Part shown: in pieces, positions 16,673 to 24,482 of the stretch | Numbering within the stretch: the stretch's first letter is position 1 | Layout of the letters: every line of letters begins with the position of its first letter | Virus record (IMG/VR): IMGVR_UViG_3300020159_001521 | Coordinates: 49,681-113,680 of that record | DNA length: 64,000 bases | Reading direction: 5' to 3' (one strand) | DNA from: a virus | The notes under the pieces: model-generated | The model's input: the letters and a program-made list of their open reading frames with translations, nothing else | What the model was told of the DNA's origin: nothing | The model's database searches: none | Translations under genes and position numbers: made by a program

Positions 16673-17669
16673 TCTAGATAGTTCTAGTTCATTGAAAGAG
16701 TTTTCAATGGACAGGAAGAAGTATTATAAGAAATATATTCTAGGAGAGAAGCCTGAAGAAAAGGATACACAAGCCTCCATAACAGGTAGAGTGGTAGAAA
16801 CACTGCTATTAGAGCCTGAAGAGTTTGATGTAAGGTTTTATATGTCTGCTTGTATGACAGCTCCTACAGGGCTAATGATGGCCTTTGTAGATGCATTGTA
16901 TAAATTCACTGCAGAAGCAACTGACGAAGATGGAAACATAAGCAGAGCGTTTGAAGACATTGCAAAAGATGCATATGTTGAATCAGGGTTTAAGATTAAG
17001 TTCGATGCTGTAATATCTAAGTTTGTTGGAAGTGACGCAGAGCTTTATTACAATGAGATGCGTACAGTGAAATCAAAGGGATTGACAGTGATTACAACAG
17101 AGGATGTTACAAATGCTGAGAAGATTGTACAAGAGCTCAAAACAAATAGCTTTACAGCAGATGTTGTAAATCTTGTTAACAGTGCTAGATGGACAGTGTA
17201 CAATCAAATGCAAGTTGAAGGATATGTTGTAGGTGGACTGAAGTTCAAGAGCATGATGGACAAGGTGGTTATAGACCATGACAAGAAAACTATACAAGTG
17301 TATGACCTGAAATGTGTTTGGGCTGTAGAGAACTTCTATGAAGAATACTATCTCTACCGTAGAGCATACATTCAAGCCTATTTGTATTGGAGAGCTTGTT
17401 CAGAAGTTCAGAAACAGATGGAACTTGATGGTTATAAGGTGGAATATCCAAAGTTTATTGTTTGTGATAGCACCAACTATTACAGTCCGCTCATCTACCA
17501 ACTGTCAGGAGAAGACATTCTTGATGCATTTGAAGGATTTGAGCATAAAGGAAAAAACTATCCAGGTGTACAAGAATTGATTCAAGACTTGACATGGGCT
17601 GTAGAGAATGACAGGTGGAATGTATCAAGGAAGAATCATGTTTCCAATGGACTTGTAAACCTAAAATAG
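16626..17669 (+). CDS. PD-(D/E)XK exonuclease (RecB/Cas4-like fold)
   Basis: A 347-aa protein with an N-terminal substrate-recognition part (SSLKEFSMDRKKYYKKYI) and a nuclease core: FKSMMDKVVID followed by IQVYDLKCVW, giving the Asp and Asp-x-Lys metal site, then the helical YRRAYIQAYLYW that matches the QxxxY-type motif of the family. It is likely a dsDNA exonuclease for recombination with the Sak4-like ATPase or RecA. It overlaps the preceding gene by 47 nt; a later start is possible but would remove conserved N-terminal residues. Confidence 0.8.
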   Translation: MIGGKTKTETTYRAINLDSSSSLKEFSMDRKKYYKKYILGEKPEEKDTQASITGRVVETLLLEPEEFDVRFYMSACMTAPTGLMMAFVDALYKFTAEATDEDGNISRAFEDIAKDAYVESGFKIKFDAVISKFVGSDAELYYNEMRTVKSKGLTVITTEDVTNAEKIVQELKTNSFTADVVNLVNSARWTVYNQMQVEGYVVGGLKFKSMMDKVVIDHDKKTIQVYDLKCVWAVENFYEEYYLYRRAYIQAYLYWRACSEVQKQMELDGYKVEYPKFIVCDSTNYYSPLIYQLSGEDILDAFEGFEHKGKNYPGVQELIQDLTWAVENDRWNVSRKNHVSNGLVNLK

Positions 17670-17673
17670 ATGT

Positions 17674-18225
17674 ATGGAGTTAAAAAAGACAATAACAACA
17701 ATATTCATTGTACCTACATTAGGTATTGATAGAGAAAGGCTTAGAGACAATGGATTTATAAATGCCTTCATAAAGGATGGTGCAAAGGATGTACAGTATG
17801 AAAATTCTGTATATTTGCTATTCAATCCAAAGCATCCAGACAAGTTCAAATTGTTTCTCGATGATGAGTATGAGAGAACTAAGTCTGTATTGGATGATTA
17901 TGATTATGAAGATGGATTTATAGTGGTTGTCTATCAACTTAACCCAAAGTTTAAAAAAGACTTTGGGTTAATTAAAATGGGTAGGTATTCCAAAACCTCT
18001 CCAGAGTTCCAGAAGTTGTTTCCTAAGATAGTGAAGATTGTTAGGAACGGATTGCATAAAGATGAGATATCTTTGCAATACAGAGTGTTTAACAAGACAG
18101 AAGATCTTAAGAAGTATTGGGAAGATAAGATTGGTGTGGAGTTTGATGACAAGATGGAAGTTTGGCAAGGATGGGATGAGAATTTTGAGACACTTAACAT
18201 TCAAAAAGTTAAAGAAAATGTATAA
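17674..18225 (+). CDS. Hypothetical protein (183 aa)
   Basis: Beta-rich start (TTIFIVPTLGIDRERL) and several Asp/Lys-rich segments. The body resembles a globular cytoplasmic protein without visible catalytic motif. The start is 4 nt after the exonuclease stop and the end overlaps the next gene by 8 nt, so it is part of the same transcript. A conserved companion role in recombination is possible but not shown. Confidence 0.6.
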   Translation: MELKKTITTIFIVPTLGIDRERLRDNGFINAFIKDGAKDVQYENSVYLLFNPKHPDKFKLFLDDEYERTKSVLDDYDYEDGFIVVVYQLNPKFKKDFGLIKMGRYSKTSPEFQKLFPKIVKIVRNGLHKDEISLQYRVFNKTEDLKKYWEDKIGVEFDDKMEVWQGWDENFETLNIQKVKENV

Positions 18226-18439
18226 CGAAGACTTTGTACAGAAGATTATTTCAGAAAGAGGCAGAGAAGCAGCTCTTATTTATTGTGAATTAGAAGCAGA
18301 TAGGAACGATTTGATTGTAAGAGAGTATAAATACATGAAAACTCTTCCTTATGATCAGTATATGAACTGTGATTACGAAAGAACCTGGTGGAAATCTCGT
18401 GCTGAAAAACTTAAAAACCAATTAGAAAATGAACATTGA
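18218..18439 (+). CDS. Small hypothetical protein (73 aa)
   Basis: The ATG at 18218 (MYNEDFVQKIISERGREA) overlaps the upstream stop by 8 nt; a longer frame from 18038 would overlap the previous gene by almost 190 nt and is rejected. The protein is helical and charged with a C-terminal WWKSRAEKLKNQLENEH coiled-coil-like end. Unknown function. Confidence 0.6.
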   Translation: MYNEDFVQKIISERGREAALIYCELEADRNDLIVREYKYMKTLPYDQYMNCDYERTWWKSRAEKLKNQLENEH

Positions 18440-18821
18440 TCTATTAGAAGCCTATCCTATTGCCTCTGAAGCAATCAGAGTTTATTATTTAGAAATTCTT
18501 CTATCTACACTAAATGACAAAAATCTTCCTGAAGACTTCAAAGCTCATGTTAGAGAAAAGGGTGTGTCTAATGCAGATATTGTAAATGTCTACAAGAACT
18601 CTCCAAGACAGCTTATGGATGTTTTTGATGTCAACGGTGTGTATATTGAAATCCTCCTTAAAATGGATGATGGAAATGTACTGTTTGGCTGGAGGATTCT
18701 TCCTAGAGACGAGGATTTTATTGATATTCAATGGAGTGGTGATAGAAAGGAAGTGGAAAGATATGCTATAGCAGACGCTTTTAAACTACTAAATGATAAA
18801 TTATGCCCGACAAAATCGTAG
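18429..18821 (+). CDS. Hypothetical protein (130 aa)
   Basis: An acidic alpha/beta protein. Segments include YIEILLKMDDGNVLFGW and DFIDIQWSGDRKEVERYA. No catalytic signature. It overlaps both neighbours (11 nt upstream, 19 nt downstream), consistent with a compact operon leading to the terminator at 19084. Confidence 0.6.
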   Translation: MNIDLLEAYPIASEAIRVYYLEILLSTLNDKNLPEDFKAHVREKGVSNADIVNVYKNSPRQLMDVFDVNGVYIEILLKMDDGNVLFGWRILPRDEDFIDIQWSGDRKEVERYAIADAFKLLNDKLCPTKS

Positions 18822-19054
18822 AACAAGTTATTGCTAAGTTCCAAAAAAGAAGCGAAACAGGTTGTAGAAAGTATGGAACAACTCTCCATGCGAATAATAA
18901 AGACAACTACCTATTGCATCTTCAGGAGGAACTAATGGATGGTTGTAACTATCTTGAGAAGTTAATGACACAGAATCAAGAGATAATTGATTTAGTTAAA
19001 ACCACTCCAAATAACTACGATCTTGGAGAGAAAATAAGAAAATTGGTTAGCTAG
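18803..19054 (+). CDS. MazG-like / dATP-dGTP diphosphohydrolase-like small protein (83 aa)
   Basis: The block GCRKYGTTL followed by YLLHLQEELMDGCNYLEK resembles the helical Glu-rich core of small phage MazG-like nucleotide pyrophosphohydrolases. Those enzymes hydrolyse NTPs or dNTPs. The protein is short, so it may be a minimal or partner subunit. It is the last gene before the terminator preceding ribonucleotide reductase, a fitting nucleotide-metabolism context. Confidence 0.55.
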   Translation: MPDKIVEQVIAKFQKRSETGCRKYGTTLHANNKDNYLLHLQEELMDGCNYLEKLMTQNQEIIDLVKTTPNNYDLGEKIRKLVS

Positions 19055-19069
19055 AATTTTAATAATGTG

Positions 19070-19100
19070 TTGGTTTATAACAATGGGGACTGTATATTTG
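19070..19100 (+). promoter_or_regulatory. Promoter for ribonucleotide reductase, nested in a terminator
   Basis: TTG at 19070-19072, 20 nt, then TATATTTG at 19093-19100. Transcription would start near the right arm of the hairpin, leaving about 30 nt of leader before the ATG at 19138. Confidence 0.65.
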
Positions 19101-19116
19101 CAGTCCTCATTTTTTT
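19084..19116 (+). terminator. Intrinsic terminator whose loop is the promoter -7 octamer
   Basis: TGGGGACTG (19084-19092) pairs with CAGTCCTCA (19101-19109), 9 bp with one G-U pair, followed by seven T (19110-19116). The 8-nt loop at 19093-19100 is exactly TATATTTG. Confidence 0.85.
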
Positions 19117-19137
19117 AACCAAAATAAACAGAAATTT

Positions 19138-20991
19138 ATGGACTTAGGATTAGACGCATTAAGTAAAATTACAGTGTTTAGTAAGTATGCAAAATACCTA
19201 CCTGAACAGAAAAGAAGAGAAACGTGGGATGAAATTGTGAACAGGTATGTTGCTATGATGATTAAGAAATATCCTAAGTTGGAAGATGCAATTCTTTCTA
19301 CATCAACAATGATTAGAGATAAGAAGGTGTTACCTTCTATGAGAGCACTTCAGTTTGCTGGTCCAGCTGCAGAAGTGAACAATTCTAGAATATACAACTG
19401 TTGTTTCCTTCCTATAGATAGCATACATAGCTTCAGTGAAACTATGTTTCTGTTATTAGGTGGAACAGGAGTGGGATATTCCGTACAGAAGCATCATGTG
19501 GAACAACTTCCTGCTATTACTAAGACAGGTAAGAAGCGTAACTATCTTATCGAGGACAGTATAATGGGCTGGGCAGACGCTGTAAAGGTGTTGATGAAAG
19601 CCTATTTAGAGGGAGGATTCATGCCTTCTTTTGACTTTAGAGCTATTAGGCACAAAGGTGCTAGGCTTATTACAGCTGGTGGTAAAGCACCTGGTCCTGA
19701 GCCTCTGAAGATATGTTTGGCACATGTACAGGCTATTTTAGACAGGAAACAAGAAGGAGAATTTCTATCTCCTTTAGAATGTCATGATATACTGTGTCAC
19801 ATTGCCAACTCTGTTCTTTCTGGAGGAATCAGAAGGTCAGCCATGATTGCTCTGTTCAGTGATGATGATGAGGAAATGATTACATGTAAGTATGGAACAT
19901 GGTATGAGCTGAACGAACAAAGAGGACGTGCAAATAATTCAGTTGTACTTGAAAGAGGAGTGGTTACAGAAGAAAAGTTCTATGACATTTGGAATAGAAT
20001 TGAAGCTTCTGGATCTGGTGAACCTGGTATTTATTGGACTAACAATAAAGATTGGGGAACCAACCCATGTTGCGAGATTGCACTCAGACCATATCAGTTC
20101 TGTAATCTGTGTGAGGTGAATGTAAGTGATGTAAGTAGTCAGGATGATTTGAATAATCGTGTAGCATCAGCTTCCTTCTTTGGAACTCTTCAGGCTGGAT
20201 TTACAGACTTCCATTATTTGAGACCTATTTGGCAGAAGACAACACAAAAGGATGCTCTGTTAGGAATTGGTATGACAGGAATAGGAAGTGGTGAGATTCT
20301 TAAATACAACCTGGACATTGCAGCTCATGTAGGAGTGGTGATGAATAGCATGATTAGTGCTGTAATTGGAACAAATGAAGCAGCTAGGGTGACATGTATT
20401 AAGCCAAGTGGTACAACCAGTTTAGTGTTGGGTACAGCTAGTGGTATACATGCATGGCACAATGACTACTATCTTAGGACAATGAGGTTTAACAAGAATG
20501 AAGACCTTGCAGCCTACCTGATGGTTAATCATCCTGAATTGTGTGAAGATGATGTTCTCAGACCTACAGACACAGTGTGTGTACGTATTCCTGTTAAAGC
20601 TCCAGAAGGATCTATTCTTAGAACAGAAACAGCTCTCGATACATTAGAACGTGTTAAGAGGTTTTCTCTTGAATGGATTAAAGCAGGACATGTTAATGGT
20701 GATAATACACATAATGTATCAGCTACAATTTCCATCCTTGAAGATGGTTGGAAAGAAGTGGGAGAGTGGATGTGGACCAATAGAGAGGTGTATAATGGCT
20801 TGTCAGTCTTGAACTACCATGGGGGCAGTTATCGCCAGGCCCCTTTCGAGGACATAACAAAGGAAGAATACGAGACCAGAGTGGACTTATTGAAATCTCT
20901 TGACCTCACTAAGGTGATAGAGCTAGATGATACAGTTGACTTCAGTCAAGTAGTAAGTTGTGCAGGTGGTGCATGTGAAGTTAATATATGA
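19138..20991 (+). CDS. Ribonucleotide reductase, class II (adenosylcobalamin-dependent)
   Basis: Reduces ribonucleotides to deoxyribonucleotides for phage DNA synthesis. A redox Cys lies in IYNCCFLPID. The active-site finger loop is NPCCEIALRPYQFCNLCEV (Cys311, Glu313; the second Cys312 replaces the usual Gly), the substrate block is KPSGTTSLVLGTASGIH, and a C-terminal redox pair lies in CAGGACEV. No radical-partner subunit or glycyl-radical motif is near, which fits a monomeric B12-dependent enzyme. At 617 aa it is shorter than typical bacterial class II enzymes. Promoter and terminator immediately upstream. Confidence 0.88.
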   Translation: MDLGLDALSKITVFSKYAKYLPEQKRRETWDEIVNRYVAMMIKKYPKLEDAILSTSTMIRDKKVLPSMRALQFAGPAAEVNNSRIYNCCFLPIDSIHSFSETMFLLLGGTGVGYSVQKHHVEQLPAITKTGKKRNYLIEDSIMGWADAVKVLMKAYLEGGFMPSFDFRAIRHKGARLITAGGKAPGPEPLKICLAHVQAILDRKQEGEFLSPLECHDILCHIANSVLSGGIRRSAMIALFSDDDEEMITCKYGTWYELNEQRGRANNSVVLERGVVTEEKFYDIWNRIEASGSGEPGIYWTNNKDWGTNPCCEIALRPYQFCNLCEVNVSDVSSQDDLNNRVASASFFGTLQAGFTDFHYLRPIWQKTTQKDALLGIGMTGIGSGEILKYNLDIAAHVGVVMNSMISAVIGTNEAARVTCIKPSGTTSLVLGTASGIHAWHNDYYLRTMRFNKNEDLAAYLMVNHPELCEDDVLRPTDTVCVRIPVKAPEGSILRTETALDTLERVKRFSLEWIKAGHVNGDNTHNVSATISILEDGWKEVGEWMWTNREVYNGLSVLNYHGGSYRQAPFEDITKEEYETRVDLLKSLDLTKVIELDDTVDFSQVVSCAGGACEVNI

Positions 20992-21155
20992 AGAAAGAAT
21001 TCATAGAAGGAGTGCATTTCTATTTAGAAAATGGCAAGGTGGTGTTTACAGAAAAATACCATCTTGACAGAGGGCAATGTTGTGGATCTAAAGGAGGATG
21101 TAGACATTGTCCTTACATTCCTAAAGGTATTAAAGGTAATAAACAGAAGAAATAG
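20988..21155 (+). CDS. DUF5522-like small Cys-rich protein (55 aa)
   Basis: The ATG overlaps the reductase stop (ATGA) and the stop is TAG at 21153-21155. The core KVVFTEKYHLDRGQCC, then GGCRHCPY, is the DUF5522 pattern with four or five Cys and one His that look like a metal or redox site. The rest is Lys-rich. Coupling to ribonucleotide reductase suggests a helper in its redox or cofactor supply, which is inference. Confidence 0.65.
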   Translation: MKKEFIEGVHFYLENGKVVFTEKYHLDRGQCCGSKGGCRHCPYIPKGIKGNKQKK

Positions 21156-21177
21156 TCCATTAGTTTTTCGATTTCAC

Positions 21178-21209
21178 GTCCTGGGATGTCCATCCTGGGA
21201 CTCTTTTTT
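21178..21209 (+). terminator. Intrinsic terminator before recA
   Basis: GTCCTGGGATG (21178-21188) pairs with CATCCTGGGAC (21191-21201), allowing two G-U pairs, with six T at 21204-21209. The innermost pairs must open to form a loop. Confidence 0.8.
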
Positions 21210-21210
21210 G

Positions 21211-21242
21211 TTTGGCCCTTTAAACTAAATTTTGTATATTTG
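21211..21242 (+). promoter_or_regulatory. Promoter for recA
   Basis: TTTG at 21211-21214, 20 nt, then TATATTTG at 21235-21242, directly after the terminator T-tract. The recA ATG is at 21257, giving a very short leader. This is the cleanest consensus match in the window. Confidence 0.75.
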
Positions 21243-21256
21243 ATAAAATAAACTAT

Positions 21257-22282
21257 ATGGCGAAATCAACAAAAGAATCTTCAGGAAGCAAGATTCAGGA
21301 AGCATTAGACAAATTAAATAAGACGTATGGTGTAGGCACAGTGCTTACATTGGATAACAAAGGAAACAATAGCTATGATGTAATTAGCACAGGCTCTATT
21401 GGTTTTGATTGGGTTACATTGGGAACAGGAGGATTTGTTAAGGGTAAGATGTATGAACTGATGGGCTGGGAGGGCTCTGGTAAATCTACAATATGTGGTC
21501 ATGCTGTAGCTGAGTGTCAGAAGAAGGGTGGTACAGTGCTGTATATAGATGGCGAGCATGCTGTAGACAAGAACTATTTTGAGGCTCTTGGTGTAGACAC
21601 AAATAAGATGCTCATTGCTCAACCAAGCTGCGGTGAGGAAGGTTTTAACATTGCTATGGAGATGATTAAAACTGGAGACATCGATATGATTATCATCGAC
21701 TCAGACAGTAGTTTGATTCCTAAGAAGGTGTTAGATGGTGAGGTGGGTGATAGTGCTATTGGTAAGAAAGCTGTACTTAACAGCAGTGCCTATCCAAAAC
21801 TCAAGAGTGCTTTGTCTGAATTCAATGTATGTGTAATTGTAATCAGTCAATACAGAGAGAAGATTGGTGTTATGTTTGGCAATCCCACAACCACTCAGGG
21901 AGGACATGCTTTGAAATACTACACAGACTGTAGGATAGAGGTGAGCAAGAGTCTTGCTAAAGAGGGTGATGTAAATTACGGCAACATCACAAAGGTGAAG
22001 TCTGTAAAGAACAAAATGTCTCCTCCTTATAGACTAACTCAGTTTGAGATTGTTTATGGTGCAGGCATTGATAAGGTGAAAGAGATTATGGAATTGGGCA
22101 GTGAGTACGAAATTTTCAAAAAGTGGGGAAAAACCATTACATTTGGTGAAAATAAGTATGATCTTGATCAATTTTCTGAATTACTTTTACATAACGAAGA
22201 GTTCTACAATGACATTACAGAGAAAATCAAAACTAAAATAAATCAATCAGAACCTAAAATCGAAGAGAATGTTGAAGATTAA
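21257..22282 (+). CDS. recA: RecA recombinase
   Basis: A 341-aa RecA homologue. Walker A is GWEGSGKST (70-78), Walker B is IIIDSDSSL, and the L2-region motif is GNPTTTQGGHALKYY. An acidic C-terminal tail (KIEENVED) is present as in bacterial RecA. It catalyses strand exchange and probably works with the exonuclease (16626) and the putative SSB (7806). A phage-borne RecA gives recombination independent of the host. It overlaps dUTPase by 14 nt. Confidence 0.92.
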   Translation: MAKSTKESSGSKIQEALDKLNKTYGVGTVLTLDNKGNNSYDVISTGSIGFDWVTLGTGGFVKGKMYELMGWEGSGKSTICGHAVAECQKKGGTVLYIDGEHAVDKNYFEALGVDTNKMLIAQPSCGEEGFNIAMEMIKTGDIDMIIIDSDSSLIPKKVLDGEVGDSAIGKKAVLNSSAYPKLKSALSEFNVCVIVISQYREKIGVMFGNPTTTQGGHALKYYTDCRIEVSKSLAKEGDVNYGNITKVKSVKNKMSPPYRLTQFEIVYGAGIDKVKEIMELGSEYEIFKKWGKTITFGENKYDLDQFSELLLHNEEFYNDITEKIKTKINQSEPKIEENVED

Positions 22283-22697
22283 GTTTAGAAAACTCAAGGA
22301 GAATGTTAATATGCCTGTAAAAGGTAGTGAACATGCTGCTTGTTTTGATGTTTATGCTAATTCATTAAGTTATTCTGGTCAGAAAGTTATTGTAGGACTA
22401 GGATTTCAAACAGAAATTCCTAAAGGATACAGAGGAGTGATTGTTCCTCGTAGCAACCTCACAAAACACTACTGGTTAATGAACAACTCTATAGGAATAA
22501 TCGACAGTGATTATAGAGGAGAATGGATGTGCATCTTTACACCAATTGGAAACTATAGTCAGTTCCCTTACGCTGTAGGTGAAAGAGTTGCTCAGATATA
22601 TTTTGAGAAGGTGGAAGATGTAGAGTTTGTTGATGCTAATGAGTTGGAATCTTCTGAAAGAGGAACTGGTGGTTTTGGCAGTACAGGCGTAATTTAA
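22269..22697 (+). CDS. dut: dUTPase (dUTP diphosphatase)
   Basis: All five trimeric dUTPase motifs are present in order: AACFDVYA, PRSNLTKH, SIGIIDSDYRGEW, GERVAQIYF, and the C-terminal RGTGGFGSTG. It hydrolyses dUTP to dUMP, keeping uracil out of DNA and feeding dTMP synthesis. Motif 2 has Asn (PRSNL) where Ser is usual. The start overlaps recA by 14 nt. It should be read together with the altered UDG at 10711. Confidence 0.93.
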   Translation: MLKIKFRKLKENVNMPVKGSEHAACFDVYANSLSYSGQKVIVGLGFQTEIPKGYRGVIVPRSNLTKHYWLMNNSIGIIDSDYRGEWMCIFTPIGNYSQFPYAVGERVAQIYFEKVEDVEFVDANELESSERGTGGFGSTGVI

Positions 22698-22708
22698 AAC
22701 CAATATAC

Positions 22709-22846
22709 ATGAGAAAGACAAGAAACATTTACAAGACAGAGAATGGCACCTACAGAGTTAGAAAGTATGTGAACGGTGTAAGACTTAGTAGAAACTTTAC
22801 GAAGCTTAAGGATGCTAGAGAATGGTTATTGTCACTACTTAATTAA
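22709..22846 (+). CDS. Small AP2/Arm-type DNA-binding-domain protein (45 aa)
   Basis: The whole protein is one domain: IYKTENGTYRVRKYVNGVRL then FTKLKDAREWL, the three-strand plus helix pattern of AP2-like and integrase N-terminal Arm DNA-binding domains. No catalytic integrase or HNH part follows. It may be a stand-alone DNA-binding protein or a detached piece of a homing enzyme. Confidence 0.6.
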   Translation: MRKTRNIYKTENGTYRVRKYVNGVRLSRNFTKLKDAREWLLSLLN

Positions 22847-22851
22847 TCCTT

Positions 22852-23247
22852 ATGAAAACAACCCTCATCTACAATGCTGTGTATTGTACTCTTTGCGAAG
22901 AAACAATACAAAGCTACCATAGGCATGACTATAAGCATTGTACTTGTAGGAATGCCATGGTGGATGGAGGATTAGATTACAATAGATGGGGATGGGAAAC
23001 AGAAGGTTCTGTTATTAACCATTCCCTCTATTTGGAATCTAATCCTTTTTCTGTTATAAGACAACACTTTTATAGGTGGAATCATAACACACAAACATAT
23101 GTCACTCTTGAGAACATAGATGATGCATGGTTGGAAAATATCCTTAAATGGTATATTCCTTCTGATGTATCAAGAGGAGACATGAATCCTGATTATCTAT
23201 TATTGTTTTTACAAGAAAAACTTTACAGAAGTGAGCAAGAAGACTAA
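22852..23247 (+). CDS. DUF7695-like protein with N-terminal zinc site (131 aa)
   Basis: Starts with YNAVYCTLCEETIQSYHRHD, then CTCRNAMVDGGLDY, a Cys-rich pattern I associate with DUF7695 phage proteins: paired CxxC-type and CxC ligands. The C-terminal half is helical with Trp. Function unknown; a nucleic-acid-binding role is plausible. It overlaps the next gene by 17 nt. Confidence 0.65.
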   Translation: MKTTLIYNAVYCTLCEETIQSYHRHDYKHCTCRNAMVDGGLDYNRWGWETEGSVINHSLYLESNPFSVIRQHFYRWNHNTQTYVTLENIDDAWLENILKWYIPSDVSRGDMNPDYLLLFLQEKLYRSEQED

Positions 23248-23464
23248 GATTATTTTAGACATTGATGACAGTGAAATGAACCTCTTTAAGAAGCAGTATA
23301 TAAATGCTGGTGAGGTGAAAGATGAACTTGAGAAACTAGAATATGAAGAGGACAAGCTTGACAAACGCAAAAAGGAATACAAGCTATGGAAAGATAAAAT
23401 GAACTTTCTTATAGACATGTATAATATAAAAGTAGGTTGGAAAGCTTATAAAAAAGTAGAATGA
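23231..23464 (+). CDS. Coiled-coil hypothetical protein (77 aa), GTG start
   Basis: The frame from GTG at 23231 (MSKKTKIILDIDDSE) overlaps the previous stop by 17 nt. The first ATG is 15 codons later at 23276. The centre is a strongly charged helix (DELEKLEYEEDKLDKRKKEY) likely to form a coiled coil. Stop overlaps the next ATG. Unknown function. Confidence 0.55.
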   Translation: MSKKTKIILDIDDSEMNLFKKQYINAGEVKDELEKLEYEEDKLDKRKKEYKLWKDKMNFLIDMYNIKVGWKAYKKVE

Positions 23465-23850
23465 AATCTAAATGTAAGACATGTGGAAACAATTGTGAAG
23501 GTGAGTATTGTTTTAAACATAAACCAAGAAAACCTTTAGCTCAAACTAAGAAACCTAAAACTGAAAATGCTTCTGAAATGAGAGAGTTCTTTTTAAAAAT
23601 CTGGAGAAAGCGATTGCACTACTCACAAGTGAGTTTAAACTATCTGGGAAACGAACCATTATCAACGTTCTTTCATCACATCCTTCCTAAAGAAAAATAT
23701 CCTGAGGCTAAATTCGATGAGGATAACATAATTTTACTAACTTTGGAGGAGCATGACCAAGTTGAACGTGATATTTATAGGTATGACATAATTAATACAA
23801 AGAGGGAAAAGCTTATTAAAAAGTATGAAAGATCCGAAGAGAGAGTATAA
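23461..23850 (+). CDS. Putative HNH-like / NinG-type recombination endonuclease (129 aa)
   Basis: The N-terminus has a zinc-binding cluster CKTCGNNCEGEYC. The core STFFHHILPKEKYPEAKFDE, then IILLTLEEHDQVERD, resembles a compact HNH fold (His-His start, Asn in the helix region, Glu-Glu-His). No second metal knuckle is visible, so the match is incomplete. It lies between a coiled-coil protein and PhoH with short overlaps. Confidence 0.6.
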   Translation: MKSKCKTCGNNCEGEYCFKHKPRKPLAQTKKPKTENASEMREFFLKIWRKRLHYSQVSLNYLGNEPLSTFFHHILPKEKYPEAKFDEDNIILLTLEEHDQVERDIYRYDIINTKREKLIKKYERSEERV

Positions 23851-24481
23851 GAATGACATTAAGTTTCAAGTAGCTTTAACAGAAGAGCAGAAACAAGCAA
23901 AAGATGTTATATTGAAGAATGTAATAACTATTCTTAAAGGTTCTGCTGGAAGTGGAAAGTCTACAGTAGCAGCTCAAGTAGCTCTAGACTGTTTGTTTAA
24001 AAAGCAGATAGAGAAAGTAATTATTACTAGACCGATGGTAGTTTCTTCTGATGAGATGGAGTTAGGAATTCTTCCTGGAGGCATAAACGAAAAGCTAAGT
24101 TTGTACACTGCTCCTGTGTATGACAATATGTATAGGCTATATAATAAGGAGAAAATTGAAACACTTATAAGAGAGGCCAAGATAGAAGTTATACCTATGT
24201 CTATGTTAAGAGGTAGAAATTTTTCAAACACTCTCTTGATAGGTGACGAAATGCAAAACTGTACAGATAGAGCTCTAGAAATGCTATTAACTAGGATTTG
24301 CAATGGTACCAAAGTAATACTTTGTGGAGATTCTGCACAGATAGACTTGAAAGATAGAAAACAAAGCGGATTTGACTACCTGTGTAAAAATTTAACAAAC
24401 ATTGAAGGAGCTGCTGTTGTAAAACTTACAAGCAATCACAGACATCCTATAATAGAGGAAATAATAAAAATATATCAGTAA
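23825..24481 (+). CDS. phoH: PhoH-like ATPase
   Basis: A 218-aa P-loop ATPase. Walker A is LKGSAGSGKSTVAAQ, Walker B is LLIGDEMQN, and a further motif VILCGDSAQIDL matches the PhoH/SF1-like core. PhoH-like genes are frequent in tailed phages and may act in RNA or nucleotide metabolism; the exact reaction is uncertain. It overlaps the previous gene by 26 nt and precedes a GIY-YIG remnant by one base. Confidence 0.85.
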   Translation: MKDPKREYKNDIKFQVALTEEQKQAKDVILKNVITILKGSAGSGKSTVAAQVALDCLFKKQIEKVIITRPMVVSSDEMELGILPGGINEKLSLYTAPVYDNMYRLYNKEKIETLIREAKIEVIPMSMLRGRNFSNTLLIGDEMQNCTDRALEMLLTRICNGTKVILCGDSAQIDLKDRKQSGFDYLCKNLTNIEGAAVVKLTSNHRHPIIEEIIKIYQ

Positions 24482-24482
24482 G

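Noticed and set aside
18038-18217. N-terminal extension of the small gene at 18218
   Set aside because: It would overlap the preceding gene by nearly 190 nt, and the extra residues lack protein-like character; the ATG at 18218 fits the local overlap pattern.
22709-22846. Integrase gene from the Arm/AP2-like domain
   Set aside because: The protein ends after the 45-residue domain and has no catalytic Tyr domain; no attachment site or lysogeny genes are seen.
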